NCBI GenBank assembly: GCA_964355945.1
Contig: CAYHGE010000001.1
Coordinates: forward strand, 182,340 to 246,339
Length of the DNA stretch: 64,000 bases
Reading direction: 5' to 3'
Origin: CAIVAT01 sp964355945
GTDB lineage: Bacteria > Bacteroidota > Bacteroidia > Bacteroidales > FEN-979
The translations under genes and the position numbers were made by a program. Position 1 is the stretch's first letter, and each line of letters begins with the position of its first letter. The notes beneath the pieces were generated by a model that ran no database searches, was not told the DNA's origin, and saw only the letters and a list, made by a program, of their open reading frames with translations. Shown piece after piece: positions 34,504 to 43,067 of the stretch.

Positions 34504-34511
34504 CAAAGATA
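34504..34511 (-). promoter_or_regulatory. -7 element of the hydG operon
   Basis: TATCTTTG on the minus strand lies 18 bases before the ATG at 34485 and overlaps an alternative TTG start, which it rules out. Confidence 0.55.
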
Positions 34512-34527
34512 ACGTTAATGAGCCGAA

Positions 34528-35415
34528 TTATGCCCGTTTCTTGTTTCGTTCGGAAAGATACACCCCGCCAATCACCAGCATCATCCCGACTGTTTTCTGC
34601 AAGGTAAATGGTTCAGATAGCATGAGATAGGAGAAGATGGCAGTGAAAACCGGAATGAGATTGGAGAAGATGTTTGACTTGCTGATACCGAGAATTTTCA
34701 CTGAATGGGCAAAAAATACGAACGCAACGGATGAAGCAAGTATTGACAGCAGAAGCATTGAGGTCACAATCTCATGTGTAATGGGAACCTGTAAGGCTGA
34801 CTTTGCCTCAAAAACAAGAAAGAATGGTAAGAAAAGAAAGATCCCTATCAGGTTCTGGTTGGCCACAAGTGAGAGTGCAGAATATTTCATGCTGAGTTTG
34901 CGGAGCGTTACCGTGTAAAACAAAGCGGCAAGAACAGCGCCGAACAGAAAAATGATCCCCTCGACATCGGCTGCAAGAGAAAGATCCCTGGTTATCAGCA
35001 TCAGGATAACTCCTGCAAAGGAAACTGCTATTCCCACAAAATTCACCGGGGCAAGCTTCTCCCTGAAACTCAGAAAACCGGCCACAGGAGAAAATACCGG
35101 AATTGTGGCAATAATGACAGCTGCCATGGTGGGTGTCGAGTATTTTAATCCATAGTTCTCTCCCAGAAAATAGAGGAACGGATTAAAGAGCGCACTCAGG
35201 AAAATTAATGGATAATCTTTCCGGTCTATCTTTTCATATTTCCCCAGAATAAAGATGAACGAAAAAAGTAATGCCGATGAAATAACCAACCGGATAAAGA
35301 TGATGGTAACAGGTTGGTAGTACTTTAACAGCAGCGAGCTCCATATAAATGAAAACCCCCAGAAGAGCATTGCCGCCAGCGGATAAAAATAGACAGGTAT
35401 TTTAATGTTTTTCAA
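34528..35415 (-). CDS. EamA/DMT-family transporter
   Basis: This 295-aa inner-membrane transporter has ten hydrophobic helices in two EamA halves ('AAMLFWGFSFIWSSLLLKYY' and 'IIFLFGAVLAALFYTVTL'). A basic C-terminus fits the positive-inside rule. The start codon appears to be TTG at 35415, since the first in-frame ATG would remove half of helix one. Substrate unknown. It is not closely similar to the EamA protein at 30598 and lacks the inserted palindrome. It precedes hydG with a 42-base gap that holds the hydG promoter. Confidence 0.86.
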   Translation of the reverse strand: MKNIKIPVYFYPLAAMLFWGFSFIWSSLLLKYYQPVTIIFIRLVISSALLFSFIFILGKYEKIDRKDYPLIFLSALFNPFLYFLGENYGLKYSTPTMAAVIIATIPVFSPVAGFLSFREKLAPVNFVGIAVSFAGVILMLITRDLSLAADVEGIIFLFGAVLAALFYTVTLRKLSMKYSALSLVANQNLIGIFLFLPFFLVFEAKSALQVPITHEIVTSMLLLSILASSVAFVFFAHSVKILGISKSNIFSNLIPVFTAIFSYLMLSEPFTLQKTVGMMLVIGGVYLSERNKKRA

Positions 35416-35552
35416 TTCGCGGCAAAATTAAGCTTTTGACGTTATTTCATCATGGTTTAATGAAAGGAATTCTTCAGATTTTTATTTTCATTTCTGATTA
35501 TTCATTACATTTATTTGTATCATTGAGGTTTTGTAATGCAGGGTATTAGCTG

Positions 35553-35602
35553 TCTGCGAAAATTTGCGATATTTTTCTGCGCGGATCAGCGAGAAATTTT
35601 TA
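35553..35602. repeat. Dispersed 'CTGCGAAAA' repeat, copy 3
   Basis: TCTGCGAAAATTTGCG, TTCTGCGCGGATCAGCG and AGAAATTTTTA match the copies at 8183 and 26382. Here it lies in the leader of the ECF sigma gene, not at a stop codon. The rest of 35416-35658 is AT-rich with no recognised feature. Confidence 0.6.
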
Positions 35603-35658
35603 TCCTGAAGCTGTAACATTTCAAAATCCTCAGAGTCCATTGTCAAAAATCGGTCGAA

Positions 35659-36231
35659 TTGGAAGGTAAGTACATCAATATTCATCAGGATCTGATTGAT
35701 GCCTGTCGCACAGGTGACCGGAACGCCCAATTCAGGATTTATAAACTCTATTACAAGGCCATGTACAATACCAGTCTGAGAATCGTAAACGACACCGCAG
35801 AAGCTGAAGACGTCATGCAGGAATCTTTTCTGGATGCTTTCCAGCGGCTGCACACCTATTCGGGTGAAGGCAGTTTTGGGTCCTGGCTTAAACGCATTGT
35901 GATTAACCGTTCGCTTGATTGCCTTCGGAAAGAGAAGGATACAATTTCATTGGATCAGGTGGAATATGAAATGCCTGAAACCATTGAAGAAACCACCGAA
36001 GACGAGATCCAGCTCCAGGTTGCTGAAGTAAAACGGGCAATTTCTAAACTCCCTGATGAATACAGGGTGGTATTATCTCTCTTTTTACTGGAAGGGTATG
36101 ACCATGAAGAGATATCACAAATTCTCAACATCACTAACCAGCTTTCCCGTACCCGGTATTCGAGGGCACGCCAAAAATTGGTCGGATTGCTGAAGGAAAA
36201 TAATTTCGAAAACGTATTTAGCAGAAATTAA
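35659..36231 (+). CDS. RNA polymerase ECF sigma factor
   Basis: This sigma-70 family factor has 190 aa. Region 2 contains 'LYYKAMYNTSLRIVNDTAEAEDVMQESFLDAF' and 'SFGSWLKRIVINRSLDCLRKEK'. Region 4 contains 'ISKLPDEYRVVLSLFLLEGYDHEEISQIL' and a DNA-binding helix. The start is probably TTG at 35659: no ATG lies between it and conserved region 2, and 'YINIHQDLIDACRTGDRNAQF' is typical of Bacteroidota members. It is followed after 2 bases by a membrane protein likely to be its anti-sigma factor. Confidence 0.92.
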   Translation: MEGKYINIHQDLIDACRTGDRNAQFRIYKLYYKAMYNTSLRIVNDTAEAEDVMQESFLDAFQRLHTYSGEGSFGSWLKRIVINRSLDCLRKEKDTISLDQVEYEMPETIEETTEDEIQLQVAEVKRAISKLPDEYRVVLSLFLLEGYDHEEISQILNITNQLSRTRYSRARQKLVGLLKENNFENVFSRN

Positions 36232-36233
36232 CA

Positions 36234-36773
36234 ATGTCAGAGCTCGAAAAATATATTAAAAACCATCACGGCGAATTTGATTCTGAGGAACCGGAAGCAG
36301 GACATTTCGACCGGTTTGAGGAGATGCTGGGCACACTCCCAACGCACAGGCAAAAGGAGATCAGTCACGCTTTGCTGCTGAAAATTGCTGCAGTAATCAT
36401 TATTCTGATCACGGTAAGTGTTGTTACATTCGAGTTTGTTACACGGGAGATCAGTAATCGGTTTGCTGCAGAAAAAGAGGGGGCTGATTTCCCAATGGAA
36501 ATCAGGGAAGCATTTCAGTATTACGACAACCAGACACGTGTACAAATGGCAGCACTCAACAACCTTGCCCATAGCCGTGAAGATGCGCTAACATTGAGTT
36601 CGTCAGCCTTGAATGAAATCCGGAGCCTGGATGAAATCACCAATGATTTGAAAAAGTCGCTTTCCGAAAACCCCGGGAATGAGCTCATCCTTGATGCCAT
36701 CGTGCGAAATCAGCAACTTAAAGAGACCATGCTTAATACCATGATCACCCAAATATCACAATCAGGTAAATAG
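36234..36773 (+). CDS. Putative membrane-bound anti-sigma factor
   Basis: The 179-aa protein has a cytoplasmic N-terminus with 'FDRFEEMLGTLP', a single membrane segment (about 47-68) and an outer helical, coiled-coil-like part. The layout and position 2 bases after an ECF sigma gene are those of anti-sigma factors, though no zinc HxxxCxxC motif is present. Short conserved 'GHFDRFEEML'-type sequences occur in Bacteroidota anti-sigma proteins, from general knowledge. The partner and signal are inferred only from position. Confidence 0.65.
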   Translation: MSELEKYIKNHHGEFDSEEPEAGHFDRFEEMLGTLPTHRQKEISHALLLKIAAVIIILITVSVVTFEFVTREISNRFAAEKEGADFPMEIREAFQYYDNQTRVQMAALNNLAHSREDALTLSSSALNEIRSLDEITNDLKKSLSENPGNELILDAIVRNQQLKETMLNTMITQISQSGK

Positions 36774-36790
36774 TTTTAAATCTGTTGATT

Positions 36791-37843
36791 ATGAAAACGA
36801 TAATTAAAATAGCATTTTTCATTCTGGCTCTTATCCTTTTACTTGGAATCAAAGGTGCTACAGCCCATGAAGAGTTTACAAAACTGATTAAAAAAGAGTT
36901 TGCTGTGAATGCAGATGCACAGCTTACCATAAACAACCGCTTTGGCGAAGTTCATTGTACAAATTGGGAGAAGAACTCAGTTACAATTGATGTTACCATA
37001 ACTGTAACAGCGGCTGATCAGGAGGAGGCTGATAAAAAGTTTAAAAAAATCAGCATCGATTTCACAGATTCACCTTCCTCAGTTACTGCCATTACCAACA
37101 TGCAGGAGATGAAAAATTCAGGCAGGGGGCGCTTTTCAATTGATTATATGATCAACATGCCATTAACCATCAACCTGGATGTTACCAATAAATTCGGAGA
37201 TATTTTTATCAATGAAATCCAGGGAAAAGCAAAAATAAACCTTGGCTATGGCAATCTTGAAGCTAAAAAGTTTGGAAATTCGGACAACCTGCTGGATATT
37301 AAATTCAGTAAAGCCCGCGTCAATTGGATCAAAGGGGCAGTTCTTTCACTGAAGTACTCTGAAATGAGCCTGGATTATGCCGGTAGTCTCCGTCTGGATT
37401 CAAAGTATTCAGACCTTGATGCCCAAAAGATCATTGCACTTAATGTTGTATTTGAAGGCGGTCGGCTGAATATGGAGAATTCAAGTGCTGTTGACAGTAA
37501 ATCAAGGTTTTCCGACATCGATATTCAAAGGATTGAGCAAAGTCTGAATCTGGATATTCAGTATGGGAAATGTGACGTTCATGAAATGCCGGCAGATTTT
37601 ACGTCAATCAATATCCGGAACAAGTATGCCAATGTTTCGATCGGGGTGAGTGAATTGGCTAAATACAGCCTCGAGGCCGACCTGAAATTCTGCAATCTTG
37701 ATTTCCCGGAAGAAAAAGCAAAATTGTCCTATCGTTCAACTACCCCGACTGAAAAGAGTTACAAAGGAACGGTAGGGGGTGGCGAGAATCCGGTCGGAAA
37801 AATAATCGTACGCAGCGAGTTCGGGAATGTCAGTCTGAAATAA
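36791..37843 (+). CDS. DUF4097-like exported beta-helix protein
   Basis: From the ATG at 36791 the protein has 350 aa with a signal peptide ending near 'GATAHEE'. The body is made of short strand repeats: 'NNRFGEVHCTNW', 'TNKFGDIFINEI', 'NLGYGNLEAKKF', 'DSKYSDLDAQK', 'QYGKCDVHEM' and 'RSEFGNVSLK'. This is the aromatic-Gly-x-hydrophobic pattern of DUF4097-type beta helices or adhesin-like solenoids. It probably faces the periplasm or surface. It follows the sigma/anti-sigma pair by 17 bases and is likely controlled by them. A TTG two codons upstream is a weaker start. Confidence 0.72.
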   Translation: MKTIIKIAFFILALILLLGIKGATAHEEFTKLIKKEFAVNADAQLTINNRFGEVHCTNWEKNSVTIDVTITVTAADQEEADKKFKKISIDFTDSPSSVTAITNMQEMKNSGRGRFSIDYMINMPLTINLDVTNKFGDIFINEIQGKAKINLGYGNLEAKKFGNSDNLLDIKFSKARVNWIKGAVLSLKYSEMSLDYAGSLRLDSKYSDLDAQKIIALNVVFEGGRLNMENSSAVDSKSRFSDIDIQRIEQSLNLDIQYGKCDVHEMPADFTSINIRNKYANVSIGVSELAKYSLEADLKFCNLDFPEEKAKLSYRSTTPTEKSYKGTVGGGENPVGKIIVRSEFGNVSLK

Positions 37844-37846
37844 ATG

Positions 37847-37880
37847 AATTCAAAATTCAGAATGTAAATTCAAATTGCAA
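37847..37880. repeat. Degenerate AATTCA heptamer array
   Basis: AATTCAA, AATTCAG, AATGTAA and a shifted ATTCAAA follow one another between the beta-helix gene and the next promoter. Confidence 0.4.
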
Positions 37881-37907
37881 ATAGTCGCCAGTCAGCCTAT
37901 AATTTTG
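37875..37907 (+). promoter_or_regulatory. Promoter of the head-GIN lipoprotein gene
   Basis: TTG (37875-37877) lies 22 bases before TAATTTTG (37900-37907). Both match the Bacteroidota primary-sigma consensus. The leader to the ATG at 37953 is about 40 bases. Confidence 0.65.
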
Positions 37908-37952
37908 TAACCAACTCAGATTAATACGTCAAACACCTAAAAATTAAATTCC

Positions 37953-38687
37953 ATGAAAAAAATAAGCAGTTTTTCGATCTTTCTTTACGCCAGCATGTTA
38001 GTTGGTATGTCAAGCCTTATGGCATCCTGCAGTGCAATCGGAGGAATACACGGTGATGGAAACGTGTTGAAAGAGACCCGCAAAGTTTCATCATTCGATG
38101 GTATTGAGGTTTCCGGCGCGTTTGAGATCATCCTCAGGCAGGGGGCAACCGAGGAAGTTACCGTCGAGTCTGATGCCAACCTCCTTCCTGTTATCCGTAC
38201 TGAGGTTGTTGGCGGAACACTGAATATTGAAACTACAAAGCCTGTTCAGCATAGTACTGTGATGAAAGTGTACGTTACCGTGAAGGACCTGAAACGTATC
38301 GATGTGAGCGGAGCCGTTGATATCACTACTGAAGGAAGGATCACAGTCCCCGGGTTGAGTCTTGATGCATCAGGGGCCTCTGATTCAAGGCTGGATATCG
38401 CTGTGCAAACGCTGAAACTTGACTGCAGCGGGGCCAGCAAGTTGAAGTTTTCCGGTTCTGCCACCAATGTAAGTATGGATCTGTCGGGAGCCTCAGACAT
38501 CTTTGCGTATGATCTGCTGGCCGAAAGCTATGATATTGACATCAGCGGTGCAGGCAATGCGCAGCTGAATGTAAGCAAAAAAATACGGGCACAAATTTCA
38601 GGTGCAGGCAGTGTAAAGTACAAAGGATCACCCACAGAGGTTGATCAAAGTGTTTCCGGAGCTGGCTCTATAAAAAAGGTACAGTAG
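37953..38687 (+). CDS. Head-GIN domain (DUF2807) lipoprotein
   Basis: The 244-aa protein has a signal peptide and lipobox 'LMASC'. The rest is a DUF2807 'auto-transporter head GIN' beta helix. It starts with 'FDGIEVSGAFEIILRQG', followed by repeated '[DI].SGA' turns: 'DVSGAVDI', 'DASGASDSRL', 'DCSGASKLKF', 'DLSGASDIF', 'DISGAGNAQL' and 'QISGAGSVKYKG'. Such proteins are exposed at the cell envelope; no enzymatic role is known. It has its own promoter but belongs functionally with the preceding beta-helix gene and sigma factor. Confidence 0.9.
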   Translation: MKKISSFSIFLYASMLVGMSSLMASCSAIGGIHGDGNVLKETRKVSSFDGIEVSGAFEIILRQGATEEVTVESDANLLPVIRTEVVGGTLNIETTKPVQHSTVMKVYVTVKDLKRIDVSGAVDITTEGRITVPGLSLDASGASDSRLDIAVQTLKLDCSGASKLKFSGSATNVSMDLSGASDIFAYDLLAESYDIDISGAGNAQLNVSKKIRAQISGAGSVKYKGSPTEVDQSVSGAGSIKKVQ

Positions 38688-38725
38688 AAAGCTGGTTTTC
38701 AACTGCGGATGGTCTTTTTTCCGCA

Positions 38726-40774
38726 TCATTGAATAAGACTCAGAAAGGCGGACTCTGAAATGATGGAAACTCCTGATTTCTCCGCCTTTCTGCGTTTCTC
38801 GGGGCCCATATTGTCGCCGGCAAGAAGATAGCTTGTTTTGGATGAAACAGATCCGATATTTTTACCCCCATGGTCCTCAATTGTTTTCTTCAGCTGGTCG
38901 CGTGAGAAATTTGTAAATACGCCACTGACAACAAAGGTGAGTCCTTCGAGTTTATTGCTGAGGCGGGTTGTAAGTGATTCATCATGACTGAATACCAGCC
39001 CGGATGCTTTCAGCCGTTCTATAACCTCGAGGTTTTTCGGAACTTTAAACCAGTATAAGAGGCTCTGAGCTATTTTATCTCCGATCTCCTCAACTTCAGT
39101 CAGACTTGTTAAATCAGCCGCAGCAAGCTTTTCGACGGAGATGAAGTGAGCGGCGAGTTTCCTGGCGACGGTCTCGCCGACATATCTGATCCCCAGCGCA
39201 TAAAGTACACGGTCGAAACTGACATTTTTAGATGCTTCGATCCCATTCAGAATGTTGGCAACTGTCTTCTCACGAAAACTTATTTTTCTTTCCTTTTTTT
39301 CTTCGGGTGAATTGTGTGTTTTTTCAAGTCCGATCAGCCTGTCAAAAGTGAGGTCATATAAGTCGGCACAGTTGTGAACAAGCCCGTTATCGAACAGTAT
39401 CTCTATTTTCCCTTCACCCAGGCTGTCAATGTTCATCGCCTTACGTGAAATAAAGTGCTCAAGCTTGCCCTTAATCTGGGGTGCACATTCATTTTCATTC
39501 GGACAATACCAGGCCGATTCCCCTTCGGTTCGGATCAGCCTGGTTCCACATTCAGGGCAACTGCTGATAAATTCCACAGGCCTGGCGTCAGCCGGCCGAT
39601 GTTCCATATCAACCCCGAGGATCTTTGGGATTATTTCCCCGCCCTTCTCTACATATACCGTGTCGCCGATCCTCACATCCAGGGTGGCGATAATATCCGC
39701 ATTGTGCAGGGAGGCACGTTTTACCACAGTTCCCGCCAGTTGAACAGGCCGGAGGTTTGCCACAGGCGTGATTGCCCCGGTACGGCCGACTTGAAATACA
39801 ACCGAAAGGAGTTTAGTTGCAACCTGTTCTGCCTTGAATTTATAGGATATTGCCCACCGTGGCGATTTTGCAGTATATCCAAGAATCTCCTGCTGCCTGA
39901 GGTCATTTACTTTGATCACAATCCCGTCGATGTCGAACGGAAGGTCATGCCGGGCAATATTCCAGGTATTCAGATAATCGAAAATTTCTTCACTTGTCTT
40001 GCACCGCACAGCAAATTCAGAAATCTTGAATCCCCACGTTTTTGCTGCAATCAGACACTCGTAATGCGTTTTAAATGGGAGGTTGGTGCCTGGCAGGTAA
40101 TAGAAGAATCCGTCAAGGTTTCGTTTGGCAACTTCAGCAGAGTCCTGCATCTTTAAACTCCCGGAGGCCGCATTTCGTGGATTTGCAAAAGGTTCATACC
40201 CATCTTCGATGCGCTGGTCATTCATTTTTTCAAAGCTGGCATGCGGGAGGATAATTTCACCCCTTATTTCGAACTCTTCAGGAAATCCGCTTCCCTGAAG
40301 CTTCAGGGGAATGCTCCTGATTGTTTTCACATTCATGGTCACATCGTCGCCCCTGACGCCATCTCCACGCGTAACAGCCTGGACAAGAATGCCGTTGCGA
40401 TAGGTAAGTCCGATGGCCACGCCGTCAAACTTCAGCTCGCAAACATATTCAACCTCATCTCCGATAGTTTTATGAATACGGTCTTCGAAATCGCGAATCT
40501 CTGCTTCAGAATAGGTATTGCCCAGCGAAAGCATGGGGTATCTGTGTTCTACCTGTTTGAATTCTTTGGTTATTCCACCACCGACATGCTGTGTTGGTGA
40601 ATCAGGTTCTGCCAGATCAGGAAACTCCTTTTCAAGCCCGACAAGCTCTTCGAGCAGCATGTCGAACTGAAAATCAGTTATTTCCGGTGCTGACAGGACG
40701 TAATAGTTGTGATTGTGTCTTCGGATCTCCTCCGACAATGCGTCAATCCGTTCCTTTGCCAGCATCCTGTCCAT
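38726..40774 (-). CDS. ligA: NAD-dependent DNA ligase
   Basis: This essential ligase seals nicks in duplex DNA using NAD+. It has 682 aa. The adenylated lysine is in CELKFDGVA (Lys 115). The N-terminal Ia domain has 'HNHNYYVLSAPEITD'. OB-fold and zinc-finger cysteines are in 'SCPECGTRL' and 'WYCPNENECAPQ', helix-hairpin-helix motifs follow, and the C-terminal BRCT domain begins near 'LEGLTFVVSGVF'. All domains are present. It follows the universal stress protein gene by 19 bases on the same strand. Confidence 0.96.
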   Translation of the reverse strand: MDRMLAKERIDALSEEIRRHNHNYYVLSAPEITDFQFDMLLEELVGLEKEFPDLAEPDSPTQHVGGGITKEFKQVEHRYPMLSLGNTYSEAEIRDFEDRIHKTIGDEVEYVCELKFDGVAIGLTYRNGILVQAVTRGDGVRGDDVTMNVKTIRSIPLKLQGSGFPEEFEIRGEIILPHASFEKMNDQRIEDGYEPFANPRNAASGSLKMQDSAEVAKRNLDGFFYYLPGTNLPFKTHYECLIAAKTWGFKISEFAVRCKTSEEIFDYLNTWNIARHDLPFDIDGIVIKVNDLRQQEILGYTAKSPRWAISYKFKAEQVATKLLSVVFQVGRTGAITPVANLRPVQLAGTVVKRASLHNADIIATLDVRIGDTVYVEKGGEIIPKILGVDMEHRPADARPVEFISSCPECGTRLIRTEGESAWYCPNENECAPQIKGKLEHFISRKAMNIDSLGEGKIEILFDNGLVHNCADLYDLTFDRLIGLEKTHNSPEEKKERKISFREKTVANILNGIEASKNVSFDRVLYALGIRYVGETVARKLAAHFISVEKLAAADLTSLTEVEEIGDKIAQSLLYWFKVPKNLEVIERLKASGLVFSHDESLTTRLSNKLEGLTFVVSGVFTNFSRDQLKKTIEDHGGKNIGSVSSKTSYLLAGDNMGPEKRRKAEKSGVSIISESAFLSLIQ

Positions 40775-40793
40775 CTCCCCATTTCACCATTTA

Positions 40794-41675
40794 CTATGCA
40801 AGCATCGACCATTCATAATAATGATAACCATATTCAATCGGGTTGATTCCCATCACAGGGATCTGTGCTTCATTGAACATCAGTTTTTCATCCCAGGCAG
40901 AAAGACTGAATCCGACTACATCAATATTTGGTCGTGTCATGATCATGATTAAGTCAGCATGCTGGATTACACTGTATGAAATAACCTGTTCGGCGAAAGC
41001 TGACGATTTTTCTGCGGTAACGATGGAGTAAGACACATCCTCAGCATCAAAAACGGTGGTAATCTGTTTTGTAATGATTGCCAGGGATGTATGCCGCGCA
41101 ATGTCTTTTTCAGGAGAAATATAGATGTGTATATTTGCTTTGAAAAGTTTCGCCATCAGTTTGGCCCAATGAACTGCCTGCCGAGGCTCAAGATCGTTGC
41201 TTACCGGGAAGACGATGTTCTTGTAACCTGTTTTGAAGGCGCGTTTCTGGACTACTACAACAGGAACTGTTGATTCTTCAACAACTTTCATGGCATAGCT
41301 TCCAAAAACATGCTGCAGCCCCTTTTTACCATGGGTTCCCATGACCATGAGGTTGGCCTTGATCTCCCGGGCAACCGTGTTGATGGTTGAAAATATCGAT
41401 CCTTCAACAGCCATGGTATCTATTTCAACATCATATTTTTTAGTATAATATTTTTTATACTCCTTCAACCGTAAATCGATATAATCAGTACCGACATTTT
41501 TCTTTTTCAGTTCCGATTTGGTCTCTTTGTTGATAATATGCAGGATAAAGACTTTGTAGCCCAGAAATTTGGCCAGCTTTACTCCATGTGAAACAGCGTT
41601 GCCACAAACTTCTGAGAAATCTGTTGGAATCAGGACGATGTTATTGTACTTTTTTTCCTGTGGTGTCTTAGACAT
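40794..41675 (-). CDS. Universal stress protein with two UspA domains
   Basis: This cytoplasmic protein (293 aa) contains two tandem UspA folds. The first (about 10-150) keeps the ATP-binding pattern 'MGTHGKKGLQHVFGS' and ends with 'VPVVVVQ'. The second (about 160-285) lacks a clear GxxGx9G motif. Such proteins help in stress survival by means that remain unclear. It is preceded by an HD-domain gene (17-base gap) and followed by ligA, so the three may be cotranscribed. Confidence 0.88.
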   Translation of the reverse strand: MSKTPQEKKYNNIVLIPTDFSEVCGNAVSHGVKLAKFLGYKVFILHIINKETKSELKKKNVGTDYIDLRLKEYKKYYTKKYDVEIDTMAVEGSIFSTINTVAREIKANLMVMGTHGKKGLQHVFGSYAMKVVEESTVPVVVVQKRAFKTGYKNIVFPVSNDLEPRQAVHWAKLMAKLFKANIHIYISPEKDIARHTSLAIITKQITTVFDAEDVSYSIVTAEKSSAFAEQVISYSVIQHADLIMIMTRPNIDVVGFSLSAWDEKLMFNEAQIPVMGINPIEYGYHYYEWSMLA

Positions 41676-41692
41676 AATGCAAAATTTACAGT

Positions 41693-42292
41693 TTATGAAT
41701 TGATGGCATCTTTCGATGAAAGTTGTTTTATCTCTTCCAGGTGTCTCAGCTTTACGCTGTTTCGAAGTAAAATAGCTGAATTTGTAAAATATATATGGTG
41801 AGTCAGGAAATTAATCTGAATCTCAAACCATTCAGGCAGAGTGGCGATCCGAACCCCATATAACTCCCATTCCAATTTCAACTTAAAAGAGTGGATGAAA
41901 AAATCATTCCGGCCCAGATAATCAAGGTCTGCATCACAAATTATCTGTTCAAGCTGATTATAAGGCCGCTGAGGGAGTTGTGTAACCATGATCAGTTCAC
42001 AAATTTGATCAATATCCGCGGTGGTATAGCCAAAACGGGGAAGTGCTTCCCTGGCGATCAATACGGATGCGGATTCATGATCTTTGTACTGAATAAGCAT
42101 CCCTGCATCATGGTAAAGGGAGGCAGTTTCCAAAAGTGTTCTGCTGTGCAAATCAATTTTTTCAGAATCGGAAAGCCGACGTGAAGCCTCAAGAACATCG
42201 AGTGTGTGTTCAACACAATGATAACAGAGCAACGGGCTCAATTCATGTTGCAGGCGATGAACAATATATCCGCTGGCTGCGTCGAAATCCAT
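41693..42292 (-). CDS. HD-domain protein, putative phosphohydrolase
   Basis: The 199-aa protein carries HD metal-site residues: H in 'YHCVEHTLDV', the HD pair in 'ASLYHDAGML', H in 'KDHESAS', and D in 'ICDADLDYLGRNDF'. This order matches small HD phosphohydrolases related to nucleotide or (p)ppGpp hydrolases; the substrate is unknown. It starts at an ATG at 42292. It heads a probable minus-strand run with usp and ligA. Confidence 0.8.
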   Translation of the reverse strand: MDFDAASGYIVHRLQHELSPLLCYHCVEHTLDVLEASRRLSDSEKIDLHSRTLLETASLYHDAGMLIQYKDHESASVLIAREALPRFGYTTADIDQICELIMVTQLPQRPYNQLEQIICDADLDYLGRNDFFIHSFKLKLEWELYGVRIATLPEWFEIQINFLTHHIYFTNSAILLRNSVKLRHLEEIKQLSSKDAINS

Positions 42293-42367
42293 GGAGGGAT
42301 ATTTTTTGTAAAAATAGGAAAAATAACTTGACCGGGAAGGACTATAGTGAAAAGGGCCAAAGGAATT

Positions 42368-43021
42368 TTAGCAAATGTGCTTTAGCTGATGAATGGTTTG
42401 AGCAGGATCGGGTGATGCGAAAATCGTATTTCCCGCGACCAGGATGTCCACCCCAGCGTGAATGATATCAGGTGCATTCAGCAGGTCAATGCCCCCATCT
42501 ACTTCGGTCAGTACATTTAGTCCGCGCGATTTGATCAGCTGCCGCAATTCCGCTATTTTACCCATTGTTCCGGGAATAAATGACTGTCCTCCGAAACCGG
42601 GATTGACAGACATAATCAAAACCAGGTCTGCCTCGGCGATCACCTCTGAAAGCACACTGACCGGGGTTACCGGATTGATCACGATGCCTGCTTTTACATT
42701 CAGACTGCGGATTGCCCGCAATGTTTCAACCGGATTCCTGCAGGCTTCAATATGAATACTGATAATATCGGCGCCTGCCTTTTTAAACCGTTCGATATAC
42801 CGCTCAGGCTCCACAATCATTAAATGAACATCAAGGGTTTTGGAAGTGGATTTCCTGATTTTTTCGATGATGGCAAATCCAAAGGAAATATTGGGAACAA
42901 ACAAACCATCCATTACATCCAGATGAAACCAGTCGGCTTCACTCTGATTAAGCATCAGAATATCTTTCTCAAGATTGAGAAAGTTTGCTGAAAGCAAAGA
43001 AGGCGCAATCAGATGAGACAA
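42368..43021 (-). CDS. rpe: Ribulose-phosphate 3-epimerase
   Basis: This TIM-barrel enzyme interconverts ribulose-5-phosphate and xylulose-5-phosphate. It has 217 aa. Motifs are 'IAPSLLSANFLNL', 'FHLDVMDGLFVPNISFG', 'DVHLMI', 'MSVNPGFGGQSFIP' and 'EVDGGI', covering both catalytic Asp residues and the phosphate site. The start codon is apparently TTG at 43019-43021; no ATG lies between it and the conserved start of the protein. A heptamer repeat occupies its leader. Confidence 0.94.
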   Translation of the reverse strand: MSHLIAPSLLSANFLNLEKDILMLNQSEADWFHLDVMDGLFVPNISFGFAIIEKIRKSTSKTLDVHLMIVEPERYIERFKKAGADIISIHIEACRNPVETLRAIRSLNVKAGIVINPVTPVSVLSEVIAEADLVLIMSVNPGFGGQSFIPGTMGKIAELRQLIKSRGLNVLTEVDGGIDLLNAPDIIHAGVDILVAGNTIFASPDPAQTIHQLKHIC

Positions 43022-43024
43022 GTT

Positions 43025-43060
43025 GATTGACGATTTTAGGATTTACGATTGACGATTGAA
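43025..43060. repeat. Heptamer array GATTGAC/GATTTAC
   Basis: Successive units are GATTGAC, GATTTTAG (one base longer), GATTTAC, GATTGAC and GATTGAA, between the rpe start and the rpoD stop. Confidence 0.6.
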
Positions 43061-43067
43061 GAAAACT

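Noticed and set aside
38704..38725. Terminator after the head-GIN gene
   Set aside because: TGCGGA/TCCGCA is a 6-bp stem with a 10-base loop, and the T run lies in the loop, so support is weak.
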